Part shown: in pieces, positions 9,293 through 19,546 of the stretch | Numbering within the stretch: the stretch's first letter is position 1 | Layout: every line of letters starts with the position of its first letter | From: Umezawaea sp036375055 | GTDB taxonomy: Bacteria; Actinomycetota; Actinomycetes; Mycobacteriales; Pseudonocardiaceae | Length of the DNA: 64,000 bases | Direction of reading: 5' to 3' | Assembly: GCF_036375055.1 (NCBI RefSeq) | Contig: NZ_DASUSQ010000070.1 | Coordinates: forward strand, 1 to 64,000 | The notes under the pieces: model-generated | The model's input: the letters and a program-made list of their open reading frames with translations, nothing else | Databases searched by the model: none | What the model was told of the DNA's origin: nothing | Program-made: the position numbers and the translations under genes

Positions 9293-9340
9293 TGGCACTT
9301 CATCTTGTCTGAACCGTGTTGCTCCGTTCCGACGAGAAGA

Positions 9341-9371
9341 ACATTAGCACAGCGGTTCGCGCAGTTCCCAA
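9341..9371 (-). promoter_or_regulatory. Likely promoter of tRNA-Lys
   Basis: On the minus strand a TAATGT -10 box (9341-9346) is preceded by TTGGGA (9366-9371) with 19-nt spacing (18 if the -35 is read one base later). It ends about 49 nt before the tRNA 5' end. The strand is AT-rich here compared with its surroundings. Confidence 0.45.
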
Positions 9372-9543
9372 TCGGCTGGTCAGGCCGGGTTTGGAGGGGT
9401 TGGGCGGGGGAGAACTTCGCGCTGGTAACGATCGGGTATCCGGAGCAACTCGGGTAGGCAGGACGGCGTCTTCTCGAGTGGGACGGCTGAGGTAACACCT
9501 GCTTGCGCGCTGTCTCGTTGTACGGGGGGAACCGGGCGAACGG

Positions 9544-10743
9544 ATGGGTGCGATGGGGATGACGGGTAGGCGCGGGGCGTTCGGGTTGGTCGCGGTGGGC
9601 GTCGTTGCGATGTTGATCACAGGGTGCTCGTCGTCGCCCGAGGTGCCGGTGCAGGGGAAGAACGCCCCGTCGACCAGCAGCACGCCGCCCCCGCCGCCGG
9701 TGACGTTGACGCTGGGCACGCCGAACGGGGCCACGGGCGTGGCGCCGGGGCTGCCGGTGATCGCGACGGCGGCGGACGGGAAGCTCACGGACGTGAAGCT
9801 GACCGCCGCCGACGGGGCCGTGGTCGAAGGGGCGATCAGCCCCGACGGGCTCCAGTGGGCGAACAGCGCGGCGCTGGCCTACGACAAGGCCTACACGATG
9901 TCGGTGACCGGGCAGGGCGCGGACGGGAAGGCGGTCACCGCGACGTCGGCGTTCTCGACCGTCAAGCCGAGGACGCTGACCTACGTCGAGACGAACCCGC
10001 AGGACGGGGCGGTGGTCGGCGTGGGGCAGCCGATCGCGTTCTACTTCGACGAGCCGATCGCGGACAAGCTCGCGGCCGAGGCCGCGCTCCAGATCACGAC
10101 CGAGCCGAAGGTCGAGGGCGCCTTCTACTGGTTCAACGAGAAGGAGGTGCACTGGCGGCCCCAGGCCTTCTGGGCGGCCGGGACGAAGATCACCATCAAC
10201 GCGAAGGTGTACGGCAAGCACATGGGCGACGGGATCTACGGCCAGGAGGACCGGCTGATCAACGCCACCATCGGCGACGCCGTGATCCACGAGGCCGACG
10301 GCGCGTCCCACCAGGTCGTGACGAAGGTCAACGGGCAGGTCGTGCGGACCGTGCCGACGTCGATGGGCAACGCGGCCAACACGACCCCGGTCGGCACCTA
10401 CGTGATCACCGAGAAGCGCGACCACATGGTCATGGACTCCACGACCTACGGGCTGTCGCTGGAGGACGGCGGGTACAAGACGCCCGTCGACTGGGCCACG
10501 CGGATGTCCAACAGCGGGATCTTCGTGCACTCGGCGCCGTGGTCGATCGCGGACCAGGGCAACCGCAACGTCAGCCACGGCTGCCTGAACATGTCGCCGG
10601 AGAACGCCAAGTGGTTCTTCGACAACGCGAAGCCCGGTGACGTGGTGGTCGTGGCCAACTCGGGCGGGCCCGCGCTGGAGTCGTGGGACGGCTTCGGCGA
10701 CTGGCAGGTCCCGTGGCCCGAGTGGGTCGCCGGGAACCGCTAG
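9544..10743 (+). CDS. Lipoprotein L,D-transpeptidase (YkuD family)
   Basis: 399-aa cell-wall cross-linking enzyme that makes 3-3 meso-DAP bridges in peptidoglycan, as mycobacterial LdtMt2 does. The N-terminus is a lipoprotein signal ending in the lipobox LITGC (Cys28), followed by a Ser/Thr/Pro linker. Residues about 50-245 form two Ig-like repeats, and the YkuD catalytic domain follows, with H329 (FVHSAPWS) and the SHGCLN motif (nucleophile Cys347). The protein should be anchored on the outer face of the membrane. Start ATG 9544 has GGGGGGA upstream; ATGs at 9553 and 9559 are alternatives. It ends at a strong bidirectional hairpin facing the ABC-F gene. Confidence 0.95.
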   Translation: MGAMGMTGRRGAFGLVAVGVVAMLITGCSSSPEVPVQGKNAPSTSSTPPPPPVTLTLGTPNGATGVAPGLPVIATAADGKLTDVKLTAADGAVVEGAISPDGLQWANSAALAYDKAYTMSVTGQGADGKAVTATSAFSTVKPRTLTYVETNPQDGAVVGVGQPIAFYFDEPIADKLAAEAALQITTEPKVEGAFYWFNEKEVHWRPQAFWAAGTKITINAKVYGKHMGDGIYGQEDRLINATIGDAVIHEADGASHQVVTKVNGQVVRTVPTSMGNAANTTPVGTYVITEKRDHMVMDSTTYGLSLEDGGYKTPVDWATRMSNSGIFVHSAPWSIADQGNRNVSHGCLNMSPENAKWFFDNAKPGDVVVVANSGGPALESWDGFGDWQVPWPEWVAGNR

Positions 10744-10758
10744 ACCGCTGCTCCGCAC

Positions 10759-10794
10759 CGTGTGCCTCCCCCGGACGTCCGGGGGAGGCACACG
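10759..10794. terminator. Bidirectional terminator between convergent genes
   Basis: An 18-bp perfect palindrome centred at GGACGTCC, with GTGTGCCTCCCCC on the left arm and its complement on the right. It lies between the L,D-transpeptidase stop (10743) and the ABC-F stop (10799), so it can serve both. Confidence 0.8.
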
Positions 10795-10798
10795 TGCG

Positions 10799-12436
<1,638 letters not shown>

Positions 12437-12546
12437 GAGACTCCCGGTGCGGAGGGGAAGCGCGAAGCCGAGCCCGCCGGGGGTCCGGGGGCGGAGTCAC
12501 CCGGCTGGGGTCTGGGGGGCTCGGCCCCCAGGAGGCAAGACGAAAA

Positions 12547-12580
12547 CGAGGTGTGTCCGCGTTTCCGCAGACACACCTCG
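12547..12580 (-). terminator. Terminator of tRNA-His
   Basis: Arms of 11 bp (12547-12557 and 12570-12580) enclose a 12-nt loop. On the minus strand the hairpin is followed by TTTTCG, a T-run in otherwise GC-rich DNA. It starts 8 nt after the tRNA 3' end. Confidence 0.8.
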
Positions 12581-12588
12581 CTCACTCG

Positions 12589-12662
12589 GGTGAGTGACGG
12601 GACTTGAACCCGCGACACCTGGGATCACAACCCAGTGCTCTGCCAGCTGAGCTACACCCACC
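12589..12662 (-). tRNA. tRNA-His (anticodon GTG)
   Basis: The minus strand folds as a tRNA with anticodon GTG in the loop GGTTGTGATCC. The acceptor arm pairs GTGGGTG with CACTCAC (one G-T wobble), and the extra 5' G (12662) faces C73, the hallmark of tRNA-His. The D-arm is TAGCTCAGCTGGCAGAGC and the T-arm GGGTTCAAGTCCC. The 3' CCA is not encoded. Confidence 0.95.
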
Positions 12663-12686
12663 AAGACCGGTTGACCGGCGAGAGGA

Positions 12687-12715
12687 AGCATAGCGTGTGC
12701 ACCGGTCAGGTCTGA
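12687..12715 (-). promoter_or_regulatory. Likely promoter of tRNA-His
   Basis: On the minus strand TATGCT (12687-12692) is preceded by TCAGAC (12710-12715) with 17-nt spacing, about 25 nt before the tRNA 5' end. It lies in the 63-nt gap after the oligoribonuclease gene. Confidence 0.45.
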
Positions 12716-12725
12716 AATCGGGTGG

Positions 12726-13334
12726 TCAACCCAGTCCGTCGGCCTTCAGCAGTTCGGCCGCCACGGCCTGGGCCTGCTCCGAGCTCGGACCGGGCGGGGC
12801 CACGAACGCGGTGCGCCGGTAGTAGGCGAGTTCGCGGATGGACTCCTTGATGTCGGCGAGCGCCCGGTGCGAGAGGCCCTTCTCCGGCTGCGCGTAGTAG
12901 ATGCGCGGGTACCAGCGCCTGCACAGCTCCTTGATCGACGACACGTCGATCATCCGGTAGTGCAGGTGGGCGTCGAGCGCGGGCATGTCGCGGGCGATGA
13001 ACCCGCGGTCGGTGGCGATCGAGTTGCCCGCCAGCGGTGCGGTGCGCGGGTCCGGCACCCACTCCTTGATGTACGCGAGCACCTGGGCCTCGGCGTCGGC
13101 GATGCCGACGGTGGACCGCCGCACCTCCTCGGTGAGGCCGGACTTCGCGTGCATCTCCACGACGACCTCGGGCATCCCGGCGAGCGCGTCGTCGTCCGCG
13201 TGGATCACCACGTCGACGCCGTCGCCGAGCACGTTCAGATCCGCGTCGGTGACCAGCGCGGCGATCTCGATGAGGGCGTCCTTCCCGAGTTCGAGGCCGG
13301 TCATTTCGCAGTCGATCCACACCAGACGATCCAT
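12726..13334 (-). CDS. orn: Oligoribonuclease
   Basis: 202-aa 3'-5' exoribonuclease of the DEDDh class that degrades 2-5 nt RNA and pGpG, the last step of mRNA and c-di-GMP turnover. The N-terminal motif VWIDCEMTGL holds D8 and E10. The second acidic motif is in the segment SIATDRGFIARDMP, and the C-terminal HRALADIKESI supplies the catalytic His and Asp. Length matches E. coli Orn and mycobacterial orthologues. ATG 13334 was chosen; a GTG lies directly before it. The next gene upstream is the divergent HerA-like ATPase, and tRNA-His follows downstream on the same strand. Confidence 0.96.
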   Translation of the reverse strand: MDRLVWIDCEMTGLELGKDALIEIAALVTDADLNVLGDGVDVVIHADDDALAGMPEVVVEMHAKSGLTEEVRRSTVGIADAEAQVLAYIKEWVPDPRTAPLAGNSIATDRGFIARDMPALDAHLHYRMIDVSSIKELCRRWYPRIYYAQPEKGLSHRALADIKESIRELAYYRRTAFVAPPGPSSEQAQAVAAELLKADGLG

Positions 13335-13421
13335 CACCCGCGAGAGCCTAGTCTCTCGTGACCTCGGAGGACGTCCGCGCTTCGAGTGGCGCGTCCCGGT
13401 GACCTCATTACGCTCGTGCGA

Positions 13422-14945
13422 ATGACCCAGCAGCAGTCCGCGGCGGCCGGGATCGCGGCCGGGTACGCCTCAGCCGGTCCGGCGGTCGAACTCGGTTCGG
13501 TCCTGGTGGACGGTGCCGTCGAGCCCACCGCCCACGTGCGGCTGCCGCTGGCCACGATGAACCGGCACGGGCTCGTCGCGGGCGCGACCGGCACCGGCAA
13601 GACCAAGACGCTCCAGCTCATCGCGGAGCAGCTGTCCGCCGCGGGTGTGCCCGTCGTGATGGCGGACGTCAAGGGTGACCTCTCGGGACTGTCCAGGGAG
13701 GGCGCGGTCAACGACCGGGTCACCGGTCGGGCCGCGGACACGGGCGACGACTGGCGTCCGCGGGCGCACCCGGTGCGGTTCCTGTCGCTCGGCACGGGCG
13801 GCGCGGGCGTCCCGGTACGGGCGACGATCACCAGCTTCGGCCCGATCCTGCTGTCGAAGGTGTTGGGGCTCAACGACACCCAGGAGTCGACGCTCGGGCT
13901 GATCTTCCACTGGGCCGACACCAGGGGACTGGCCCTGCTCGACACCAAGGACCTCCGCTCGGTGATCAACCACCTCACGAGCGAGGAGGGCAAGGAGGAC
14001 CTGAAGGGCATCGGCGGCGTGTCGTCGGCGACGGCGGGCGTGATCCTGCGGTCGCTGGTCAACCTCGAAGCCCAGGGCGGCGACACGTTCTTCGGCGAGC
14101 CCGAGCTGGACCCCGCCGACCTGATGCGCGAGGTCGACGGCAAGGGCGTGATCACGCTCCTGGAACTGGCGGAGCTCCAGGCGAAGCCCGCCCTGTTCTC
14201 CACGTTCCTGATGTGGCTGCTGGCCGAGCTGTTCCAGGAGCTGCCGGAGGAGGGCGACCTGGACAAGCCGAAGCTGGTCTTCTTCTTCGACGAGGCGCAC
14301 CTGCTGTTCGCCGACGCGTCGAAGGCGTTCCTGGAGCAGATCACCCAGACCGTGAAGCTGATCCGGTCCAAGGGCGTCGGCGTCTTCTTCTGCACCCAGC
14401 TGCCGACCGACATCCCCAACGACGTGCTCTCGCAGCTCGGCGCCCGCGTGCAGCACGCGTTGCGCGCGTTCACCCCGGACGACCAGAAAGCCTTGTCCCG
14501 CACGGTGAAGACCTACCCCACGTCGCCGCACTACGACCTGGAGGAGGTGCTCACGTCGCTCGGCACGGGCGAGGCGGTCGTGACCGTGCTGAGCGAGAGG
14601 GGCGCGCCCACCCCGGTCGCGTGGACCAGGCTGCGCGCGCCCCGCTCGCTCATGGACACCATCGGGCAGGACGCGATCGGGCAGGCCGCCGCCGCGTCGG
14701 ACCTGCACGGCAAGTACGCCGAGACGATCGACCGCGAGTCCGCCTACGAGAAGCTGGCCGCGAAGGTCGTGCCGCGGGCCGAGGAGGAGCAGCCGGAGCA
14801 CCACCGGGAGAAGCGCGGGGAACCCGGTCTGGTGGAGAAGGTGCTCGGCAACTCCGCCGTGAAGTCGTTCCTCCGGTCAGCGGCAGGCAGCATCGGCCGC
14901 GAGATCACCCGAGGGCTCTTCGGCACGGCCCGGAAGCGCCGGTGA
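13422..14945 (+). CDS. HerA-like DUF853 ATPase (YjgR type)
   Basis: 507-aa P-loop ATPase related to HerA/FtsK translocases and to E. coli YjgR. Walker A is GATGTGKTKT near the N-terminus and Walker B is the hydrophobic run KLVFFFDEAH. A C-terminal Arg/Lys-rich tail follows. HerA proteins form hexameric DNA pumps, but the cellular role of the YjgR branch is not established. ATG 13422 (MTQQQSAAAG) was chosen over an in-frame GTG at 13386, which would add a non-conserved stretch. The last 69 nt overlap the 3' end of the convergent MFS gene, so the two transcripts are antisense there. Confidence 0.88.
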   Translation: MTQQQSAAAGIAAGYASAGPAVELGSVLVDGAVEPTAHVRLPLATMNRHGLVAGATGTGKTKTLQLIAEQLSAAGVPVVMADVKGDLSGLSREGAVNDRVTGRAADTGDDWRPRAHPVRFLSLGTGGAGVPVRATITSFGPILLSKVLGLNDTQESTLGLIFHWADTRGLALLDTKDLRSVINHLTSEEGKEDLKGIGGVSSATAGVILRSLVNLEAQGGDTFFGEPELDPADLMREVDGKGVITLLELAELQAKPALFSTFLMWLLAELFQELPEEGDLDKPKLVFFFDEAHLLFADASKAFLEQITQTVKLIRSKGVGVFFCTQLPTDIPNDVLSQLGARVQHALRAFTPDDQKALSRTVKTYPTSPHYDLEEVLTSLGTGEAVVTVLSERGAPTPVAWTRLRAPRSLMDTIGQDAIGQAAAASDLHGKYAETIDRESAYEKLAAKVVPRAEEEQPEHHREKRGEPGLVEKVLGNSAVKSFLRSAAGSIGREITRGLFGTARKRR

Positions 14946-16193
14946 CCGCTTGATCCGCAGCGACAGCAGCGCCGCTCCGATGCTGAGGCCTCCCGCGACG
15001 ACGAACGTCAGCGCGTAGTCGCCGAAGTGGTCGCGGGCCAGACCTGCCGCCGTGGCCGCGATGGCCGCGCCGACCTGGTGCGACGCGAACACCCAGCCGA
15101 ACACCACCGGGCCCGCCTCGCCGAAGATCTCGCGGCACAGCGCGACGGTCGGCGGCACGGTCGCGACCCAGTCCAGGCCGTAGAAGATGATGAACACCAG
15201 CATGCTCGGGTGCACGGAGCTGGCGAACAGCTGCGTCAGCAGCAGGAGCGAGACGCCGCGCAGCAGGTAGTAGGCGGCCAGCAGGACCCGCGAGTCGACC
15301 CGGTCGGTCAGCCAGCCGGAGAAGATCGTGCCGACGACGTCGAACAGCCCGACCAGCGCGAGCAGGCCGGCCGCCGTCGTGGACGGCATGCCGTGGTCGT
15401 GCGCGGCCGGGATGAAGTGCGTGCCCACCAGCCCGTTCGTCGTCATCCCGCAGATCGCGAACCCGCCCGCCAGGTACCAGAACGACCGGGTGCGCGCCGC
15501 CGTCCGCAGCGTCCTGAGCGCGTTGCGCGCCGCGCCGCCCGGCGGCACGACCGGGGTCACGACCTCGGTGCCGCCGTACAGCGGCAGGCCCAGGTCGGCC
15601 GGGTGCTCCTTGAGCAGGAAGTACGCCAGCGGCACGACGAGCAGCGCCGCGCCCGCGATGACCAGCGAGGACGAGCGCCAGCCCGACGACTCGGCGAGGC
15701 CCGCGATCACCGGCAGGAACACCAGTTGGCCGGTCGCGCCGCCTGCGGTGAGGACGCCCGTCACGAGCCCGCGGTGCTTGACGAACCAGCGACCGGTGAT
15801 CGTCGCGACGAACGCGAGCGCCATCGACCCCGTGCCGAGGCCGACCAGCACGCCCCACAGCAGCACGAGCTGCCAGCTCGCCGTCATGAACACCGTCAGG
15901 CCGCTGCCGACCGAGACCAGCAGCAGCGCCAGGCTGACCACCCGGCGCACGCCGAACCGGTTCATCAGCGCGGCCGCGAACGGGGCCGTCAGGCCGAAGA
16001 GCAGCAGGTTCACCGAGACGGCGAACGAGATCGTGGCGCGCGACCAGCCGAACTCGCGCTGCAACGGCTCGATCAGGGCGCCCGGTGCCGACCGGAACCC
16101 GGCCGCGCCGACCAGTGCGATGAACGCCACCGCGGCGACCACCCAGGCCCAGTGAAGTGTGGTGCGGCCCCTCCGGGCCTCGATCTGCGTCAC
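14877..16193 (-). CDS. MFS transporter (OFA/monocarboxylate-like)
   Basis: 438-aa major facilitator with about 12 hydrophobic segments. The first begins at LHWAWVVAAVAFIALVGAAG. The N-terminal sequence GLGTGSMALAFVATITGRWF resembles the oxalate/formate and monocarboxylate transporter branch. Substrate is unknown. The reading frame is open upstream to 16346; I chose GTG 16193 because an ATG at 16244/16247 would overlap the start of the divergent GlxA regulator and leave no promoter space. The regulator facing it is therefore a candidate controller. The 3' end overlaps the HerA-like gene by 69 nt. Confidence 0.85.
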   Translation of the reverse strand: MTQIEARRGRTTLHWAWVVAAVAFIALVGAAGFRSAPGALIEPLQREFGWSRATISFAVSVNLLLFGLTAPFAAALMNRFGVRRVVSLALLLVSVGSGLTVFMTASWQLVLLWGVLVGLGTGSMALAFVATITGRWFVKHRGLVTGVLTAGGATGQLVFLPVIAGLAESSGWRSSSLVIAGAALLVVPLAYFLLKEHPADLGLPLYGGTEVVTPVVPPGGAARNALRTLRTAARTRSFWYLAGGFAICGMTTNGLVGTHFIPAAHDHGMPSTTAAGLLALVGLFDVVGTIFSGWLTDRVDSRVLLAAYYLLRGVSLLLLTQLFASSVHPSMLVFIIFYGLDWVATVPPTVALCREIFGEAGPVVFGWVFASHQVGAAIAATAAGLARDHFGDYALTFVVAGGLSIGAALLSLRIKRSPALPGRAEEPSGDLAADAACR

Positions 16194-16245
16194 CGCAAGA
16201 GCATCCGCCGAACGAGTGCGTCGGACCAGTGGCCGGAAGGCCATC

Positions 16246-17229
16246 ATGTGCAAGAATCGGGCCGTGAGGCGGCATGAGGTGGCGGTACTCGCGCTCGACC
16301 AGGTCACCGGCTTCGACCTGGGTACACCCACGCAGGTGCTCGGCACGGCCCGCGACGAGCGGCAGCGGGCCTACTACCGGGTCCGCGTCTGCACGCCCGG
16401 CAACCTGCCGGTGCGCAGCTCGGCCGGGTTCACCGTGCAGGGCGACCACGGGCTCGAACTGCTCGCCGAGGCCGACACGATCGTCGTCGCGGGTCAGAAC
16501 CGCGCCGACCTGCTGCTGAGCGACCCGCTCGACTCGGACGTGGTCCGGGCGCTGGTGGCCGCCGCTCCCACCACCCGGATCGTCTCCATCTGCACGGGCG
16601 CGTTCGTGCTGGCCGCCGCGGGCCTGCTCGACGGTCGGCGCGCCACCACGCACTGGTGGTACGCCGAGGCGTTCCGGACGATGTTCCCGCACGTCGACCT
16701 CGACCCGGACGTGCTGTTCGTCGACGAGGGCGACGTCCTCACCTCGGCGGGCGTCGGCGCGGGCATCGACCTGTGCCTGCACCTCGTGCGCAAGGACTTC
16801 GGCACCGAGGCCGCCAACCGCGCCGCCCGCCGCTGCGTCGTGCCGCCGTGGCGGACCGGTGGCCAGTCCCAGTTCATCGAACGCCCGGTGCCGCCCGCCG
16901 AGACGACCTCGACCGCCCCGGCCCGCGAGTGGGCGCTGGCCAGGCTGGACGAGCCGCTGGACCTGCGGTCGCTGGCCGAGCACGTGCGGATGAGCGTCCG
17001 CACGTTCACCCGCCGCTTCCGCGAGGAGACCGGTCTGAGCCCCGGCAAGTGGATCATCCAGCAGCGCGTGGAACGGGCCCGCCACCTGCTGGAGTCCACC
17101 GACCTGCCGGTGGACGAGGTCGCGCGGCGGTCCGGGTTCGGCACCGGAGCGGCCCTGCGGCTGCGGATGAGCACCGCGCTGGGCGTCGCGCCCAGCGTGT
17201 ACCGCACCACGTTCCGGACGAGCGCCTAG
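16246..17229 (+). CDS. GlxA-family regulator (DJ-1/PfpI + AraC HTH)
   Basis: 327-aa transcription factor. The N-terminal 200 residues form a DJ-1/PfpI-like domain with the nucleophile-elbow segment VSICTGAFVLAAAGL. The C-terminal 90 residues form an AraC-type double helix-turn-helix (LRSLAEHVRMSVRTFTRRF and later VDEVARRSGFGT). Members such as GbdR and ArgR of Pseudomonas sense small amines or amino acids. ATG 16246 has GGAAGG six nt upstream. It is divergent from the MFS transporter across 52 nt, so it may control that gene. Confidence 0.92.
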   Translation: MCKNRAVRRHEVAVLALDQVTGFDLGTPTQVLGTARDERQRAYYRVRVCTPGNLPVRSSAGFTVQGDHGLELLAEADTIVVAGQNRADLLLSDPLDSDVVRALVAAAPTTRIVSICTGAFVLAAAGLLDGRRATTHWWYAEAFRTMFPHVDLDPDVLFVDEGDVLTSAGVGAGIDLCLHLVRKDFGTEAANRAARRCVVPPWRTGGQSQFIERPVPPAETTSTAPAREWALARLDEPLDLRSLAEHVRMSVRTFTRRFREETGLSPGKWIIQQRVERARHLLESTDLPVDEVARRSGFGTGAALRLRMSTALGVAPSVYRTTFRTSA

Positions 17230-18776
17230 CCCGCGGAGTCCACGGAGGACTGTTCCGGTCCGACGCGCTCCAGGAACGGCCGCAGCAGATCGGGCACGGC
17301 CGCGTCGGCCAGCAGCAGGCCGTCCTCCGCCCCGACGTCGATCACGTGGTAGACGCCGTCGCCCGCCGCCGTGGTCGCCGACACCGTCGCCAGGCCCGCC
17401 CTGCGCTGGAAGAACGACTGCGACACCCGCCAGCCGATGATGCCGCTGCGTTGCAGCGCAACGGTTTCCCGCAGCGCCGACCCGCTGCGCGCGACCAGGT
17501 AGCGGTCGGTCAGCGCGTGGCCGAGCGCCCGGTAGCGGTCCCAGCCCATCAGCGCCGCGAACGGGAGCAGCGCCAGCGCCGCCTGCCACGTCCACGACGG
17601 TGCGAAGAGCGCGAGCCCGCCCGCGAGCAGCAGCACCGGCAGCACGGCGCGCACGAGCCGCCGCCGCAGCGCCACCAGCGGGTGCCGCCGCAACGTCGAC
17701 GTGGTCGGCGACACCGGGACGTGCAGCACCTCGTGCGCCACGCGGTGGGCCTCGGAGATCGGCGCCGGTGGCAGCAGCAGGCTGCTCTCGCCCTTGGTGC
17801 CGAGCCCCGTGGCGACGGCCGTGGTCCTGGCGCCCCGGCCCAGCCGCAGCAGCAGCGGCTCCTGCACCTCGACACCGCGCAGCCGGTCCTCGTCCACCGA
17901 CACCGAGCGCGTGGTCAGCAGCCCGCGGCGGACCCGCAGCGTGCCGTCGTCCTCGCGCGTCAGCCGGTAGCCCCAGAACTGCACGACGTACACCAGCAGC
18001 GACGCGATCACGGCCAGCACCAGCACCACGCCGAGCAGCACCGCGATGGTCAGCGCGAGCGGCGCGTTCGTGACCCACTCGACCACGTCGTGCAGGCCGG
18101 AGAACGCCGACCGCCGCAGGTCGAGCTCCTGCGCGTAGTTCATCAGCACGCCGAACGTGCCACCGACCGCGACCAGCCCGGACAGCGTCAGCGGGGCGAA
18201 GCGCAGCCACCGCGGGTCGAACGTCGCCAGCGCCCTGCTCGCCTCGTGCGGGGGCGCGTCGGCGTCCGTCGACACGGCGATGACCCGCGCCCGGTCGAGC
18301 AGGAGCTGGCGCAGCCGCTCGGCCTCGTGCGACGACACGGCGTCCAGCGTCACGCCGCTGTTCTCGCCCGCCTTCTCGTGCTGGCCGGTGCCGACCCGGA
18401 TCGCGGACAGGCCGAACAGCCGGTGGCCCAGCTTCGCCGTCAGGTCCACGGTCCGGATGCGGTCCCTCGGCACGGCCAGCCGCTTGCGCACCAGCAGACC
18501 CGTGTGCAGCTCCACCTGCTCGTCGGTGATCCGGTAGCGGGTGGTGAACCAGCTCAGCAGGCCGAACGCCACCACCAGCACGATGACGCCGCCGCTCATC
18601 GCGATCCGCCACTTGTCGCCGCCGCCCAGCACGATCAGGCCGACCAGGACGGGGATCAGGCCCATCAGCTCGTTGAGCGGGCGGACGATCAGCATCCGCA
18701 GGTCGAGCCGGTGCCACTCCAGCGCGACCGGGGCCTCGACGAGCTCGGGCGCGCTCGGGAACTCCGGCGCGGTCAC
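17226..18776 (-). CDS. Membrane PH-domain protein (YdbT-like)
   Basis: 516-aa membrane protein with repeated bacterial PH (bPH_2/DUF304) domains. Hydrophobic pairs occur near the N-terminus (LMGLIPVLVGLIVLGG and AMSGGVIVLVVAFG), in the middle, and near residue 400. Each is followed by a beta-rich PH segment (YRITDEQVELHTGLL, YRLTREDDGTLRVRRGLL, DRYLVARSGSALRETV). The start GTG 18776 overlaps the stop of the smaller PH protein as GTGA, so the pair is translationally coupled like Bacillus YdbS-YdbT. In Bacillus that pair contributes to resistance to cationic bacteriocins; the role here is inferred only from arrangement. The longer frame to 19205 is antisense noise. Confidence 0.88.
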   Translation of the reverse strand: MTAPEFPSAPELVEAPVALEWHRLDLRMLIVRPLNELMGLIPVLVGLIVLGGGDKWRIAMSGGVIVLVVAFGLLSWFTTRYRITDEQVELHTGLLVRKRLAVPRDRIRTVDLTAKLGHRLFGLSAIRVGTGQHEKAGENSGVTLDAVSSHEAERLRQLLLDRARVIAVSTDADAPPHEASRALATFDPRWLRFAPLTLSGLVAVGGTFGVLMNYAQELDLRRSAFSGLHDVVEWVTNAPLALTIAVLLGVVLVLAVIASLLVYVVQFWGYRLTREDDGTLRVRRGLLTTRSVSVDEDRLRGVEVQEPLLLRLGRGARTTAVATGLGTKGESSLLLPPAPISEAHRVAHEVLHVPVSPTTSTLRRHPLVALRRRLVRAVLPVLLLAGGLALFAPSWTWQAALALLPFAALMGWDRYRALGHALTDRYLVARSGSALRETVALQRSGIIGWRVSQSFFQRRAGLATVSATTAAGDGVYHVIDVGAEDGLLLADAAVPDLLRPFLERVGPEQSSVDSAG

Positions 18777-19273
18777 GTGGCGTCGCCGGGGGTCGCGTCC
18801 GTCGTGGTGGTCAGCTCGTCCGCCAACCGCACCGCGGACTCGTGGTCCAGCCCCTCGATCTGCACGGGCCCGGCGGCCGACGCCGTCGTCACGGTCACCG
18901 TGGAGAGCCCCAGGAGTTGTTGCAGCGGACCGCGTTTCGTGTCCACGGTCTGGATCCGGGAGACCGGGGCGATGCGCCACTCCTGGCTCAGCCAGCCGGT
19001 CAGCGTGTACACCGCGACCGGCGTCGACTCCCAGCGGTGCACGCGGAACCGCCAGCGCGGCATGACGAGGGTGTGCGCGACCGCCAGCACGCCCGTCGCG
19101 ACCGCCGCGGTGAGCTGCCACGGCGGCGGCGAGTCCACGAACAGCAGCACGACCAGTTGCGGCACCAGCACGACCGTCCACCCGATCACGGCGTGCAGGG
19201 TCCACAACGTGATCGACTTCCGGCTTACCTGGTGCCGCGGCGCACGCAGCCTCACCTGCTCAGTGGTCACCAC
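18773..19273 (-). CDS. Small membrane PH-domain protein (YdbS-like)
   Basis: 166 aa. Two membrane segments (LHAVIGWTVVLVPQLVVLLF and LTAAVATGVLAVAHTLVM) precede one bPH_2 domain (about residues 75-155, with YTLTGWLSQEWRIAPVSRIQ). It is the first gene of a coupled two-gene unit with the larger PH protein, overlapping it by GTGA. I chose GTG 19273, which has GAGG nine nt upstream; a second GTG lies at 19270. That GAGG sits at the foot of a 14-bp hairpin (19284-19318), so translation could be limited when the hairpin forms. Confidence 0.85.
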   Translation of the reverse strand: MVTTEQVRLRAPRHQVSRKSITLWTLHAVIGWTVVLVPQLVVLLFVDSPPPWQLTAAVATGVLAVAHTLVMPRWRFRVHRWESTPVAVYTLTGWLSQEWRIAPVSRIQTVDTKRGPLQQLLGLSTVTVTTASAAGPVQIEGLDHESAVRLADELTTTTDATPGDAT

Positions 19274-19283
19274 ACCACTCTGC

Positions 19284-19318
19284 CTCAAGGCCGGACCCAG
19301 CACTGGTCCGGCCTTGAG
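19284..19318 (-). terminator. Hairpin between the small peptide gene and the PH pair
   Basis: Arms 19284-19297 and 19305-19318 pair over 14 bp with a 7-nt loop. It lies 7 nt after the stop of the secreted-peptide gene and includes most of the ribosome-binding site of the PH gene at its foot. It may end the peptide transcript, and might also restrain readthrough translation of the PH pair. Confidence 0.6.
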
Positions 19319-19325
19319 GAAGCGG

Positions 19326-19478
19326 TCAGTTCGCCTGGTAGGGCGGGGTGAACGCCTCTCCGGGGTCGCCGCTGACGATCACGTCGGCCTGGGCGAGACC
19401 GACGCTGACACCCCCGGTGATACCCAGGCAGAGCACCACCGCGACCAAGATCCGGCGGATAGAGTTCACAACCATCAT
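19326..19478 (-). CDS. Small secreted peptide precursor
   Basis: A 50-aa product: positively charged start (MMVVNSIRR), hydrophobic core (ILVAVVLCLGITGGVSVGL), then an AQA-type signal-peptidase site and a polar 19-residue tail ending in FTPPYQAN. This is a classic Sec-exported small peptide. GGAG stands 5-8 nt before the tandem ATGs at 19478 and 19475, which supports a real gene. It is followed directly by a hairpin and is divergent from an HTH-TPR regulator, 68 nt between starts. That layout resembles pheromone-receptor pairs of the RRNPP type; the functional link is inference. I know no named family for it. Confidence 0.65.
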   Translation of the reverse strand: MMVVNSIRRILVAVVLCLGITGGVSVGLAQADVIVSGDPGEAFTPPYQAN

Positions 19479-19546
19479 CGAGCTCCGTTCGATTGGCAGC
19501 GGCTTTGGAAGAACGCGAAGGCGCGAGCGCGGGCCCGCGAGCACAG

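Noticed and set aside
14905..18717. 1270-aa open frame on the minus strand
   Set aside because: It runs antisense or out of frame through the MFS, GlxA and PH-domain genes, has a composition rich in Arg/Ala/Gly, and shows no domain. It is a high-GC shadow.
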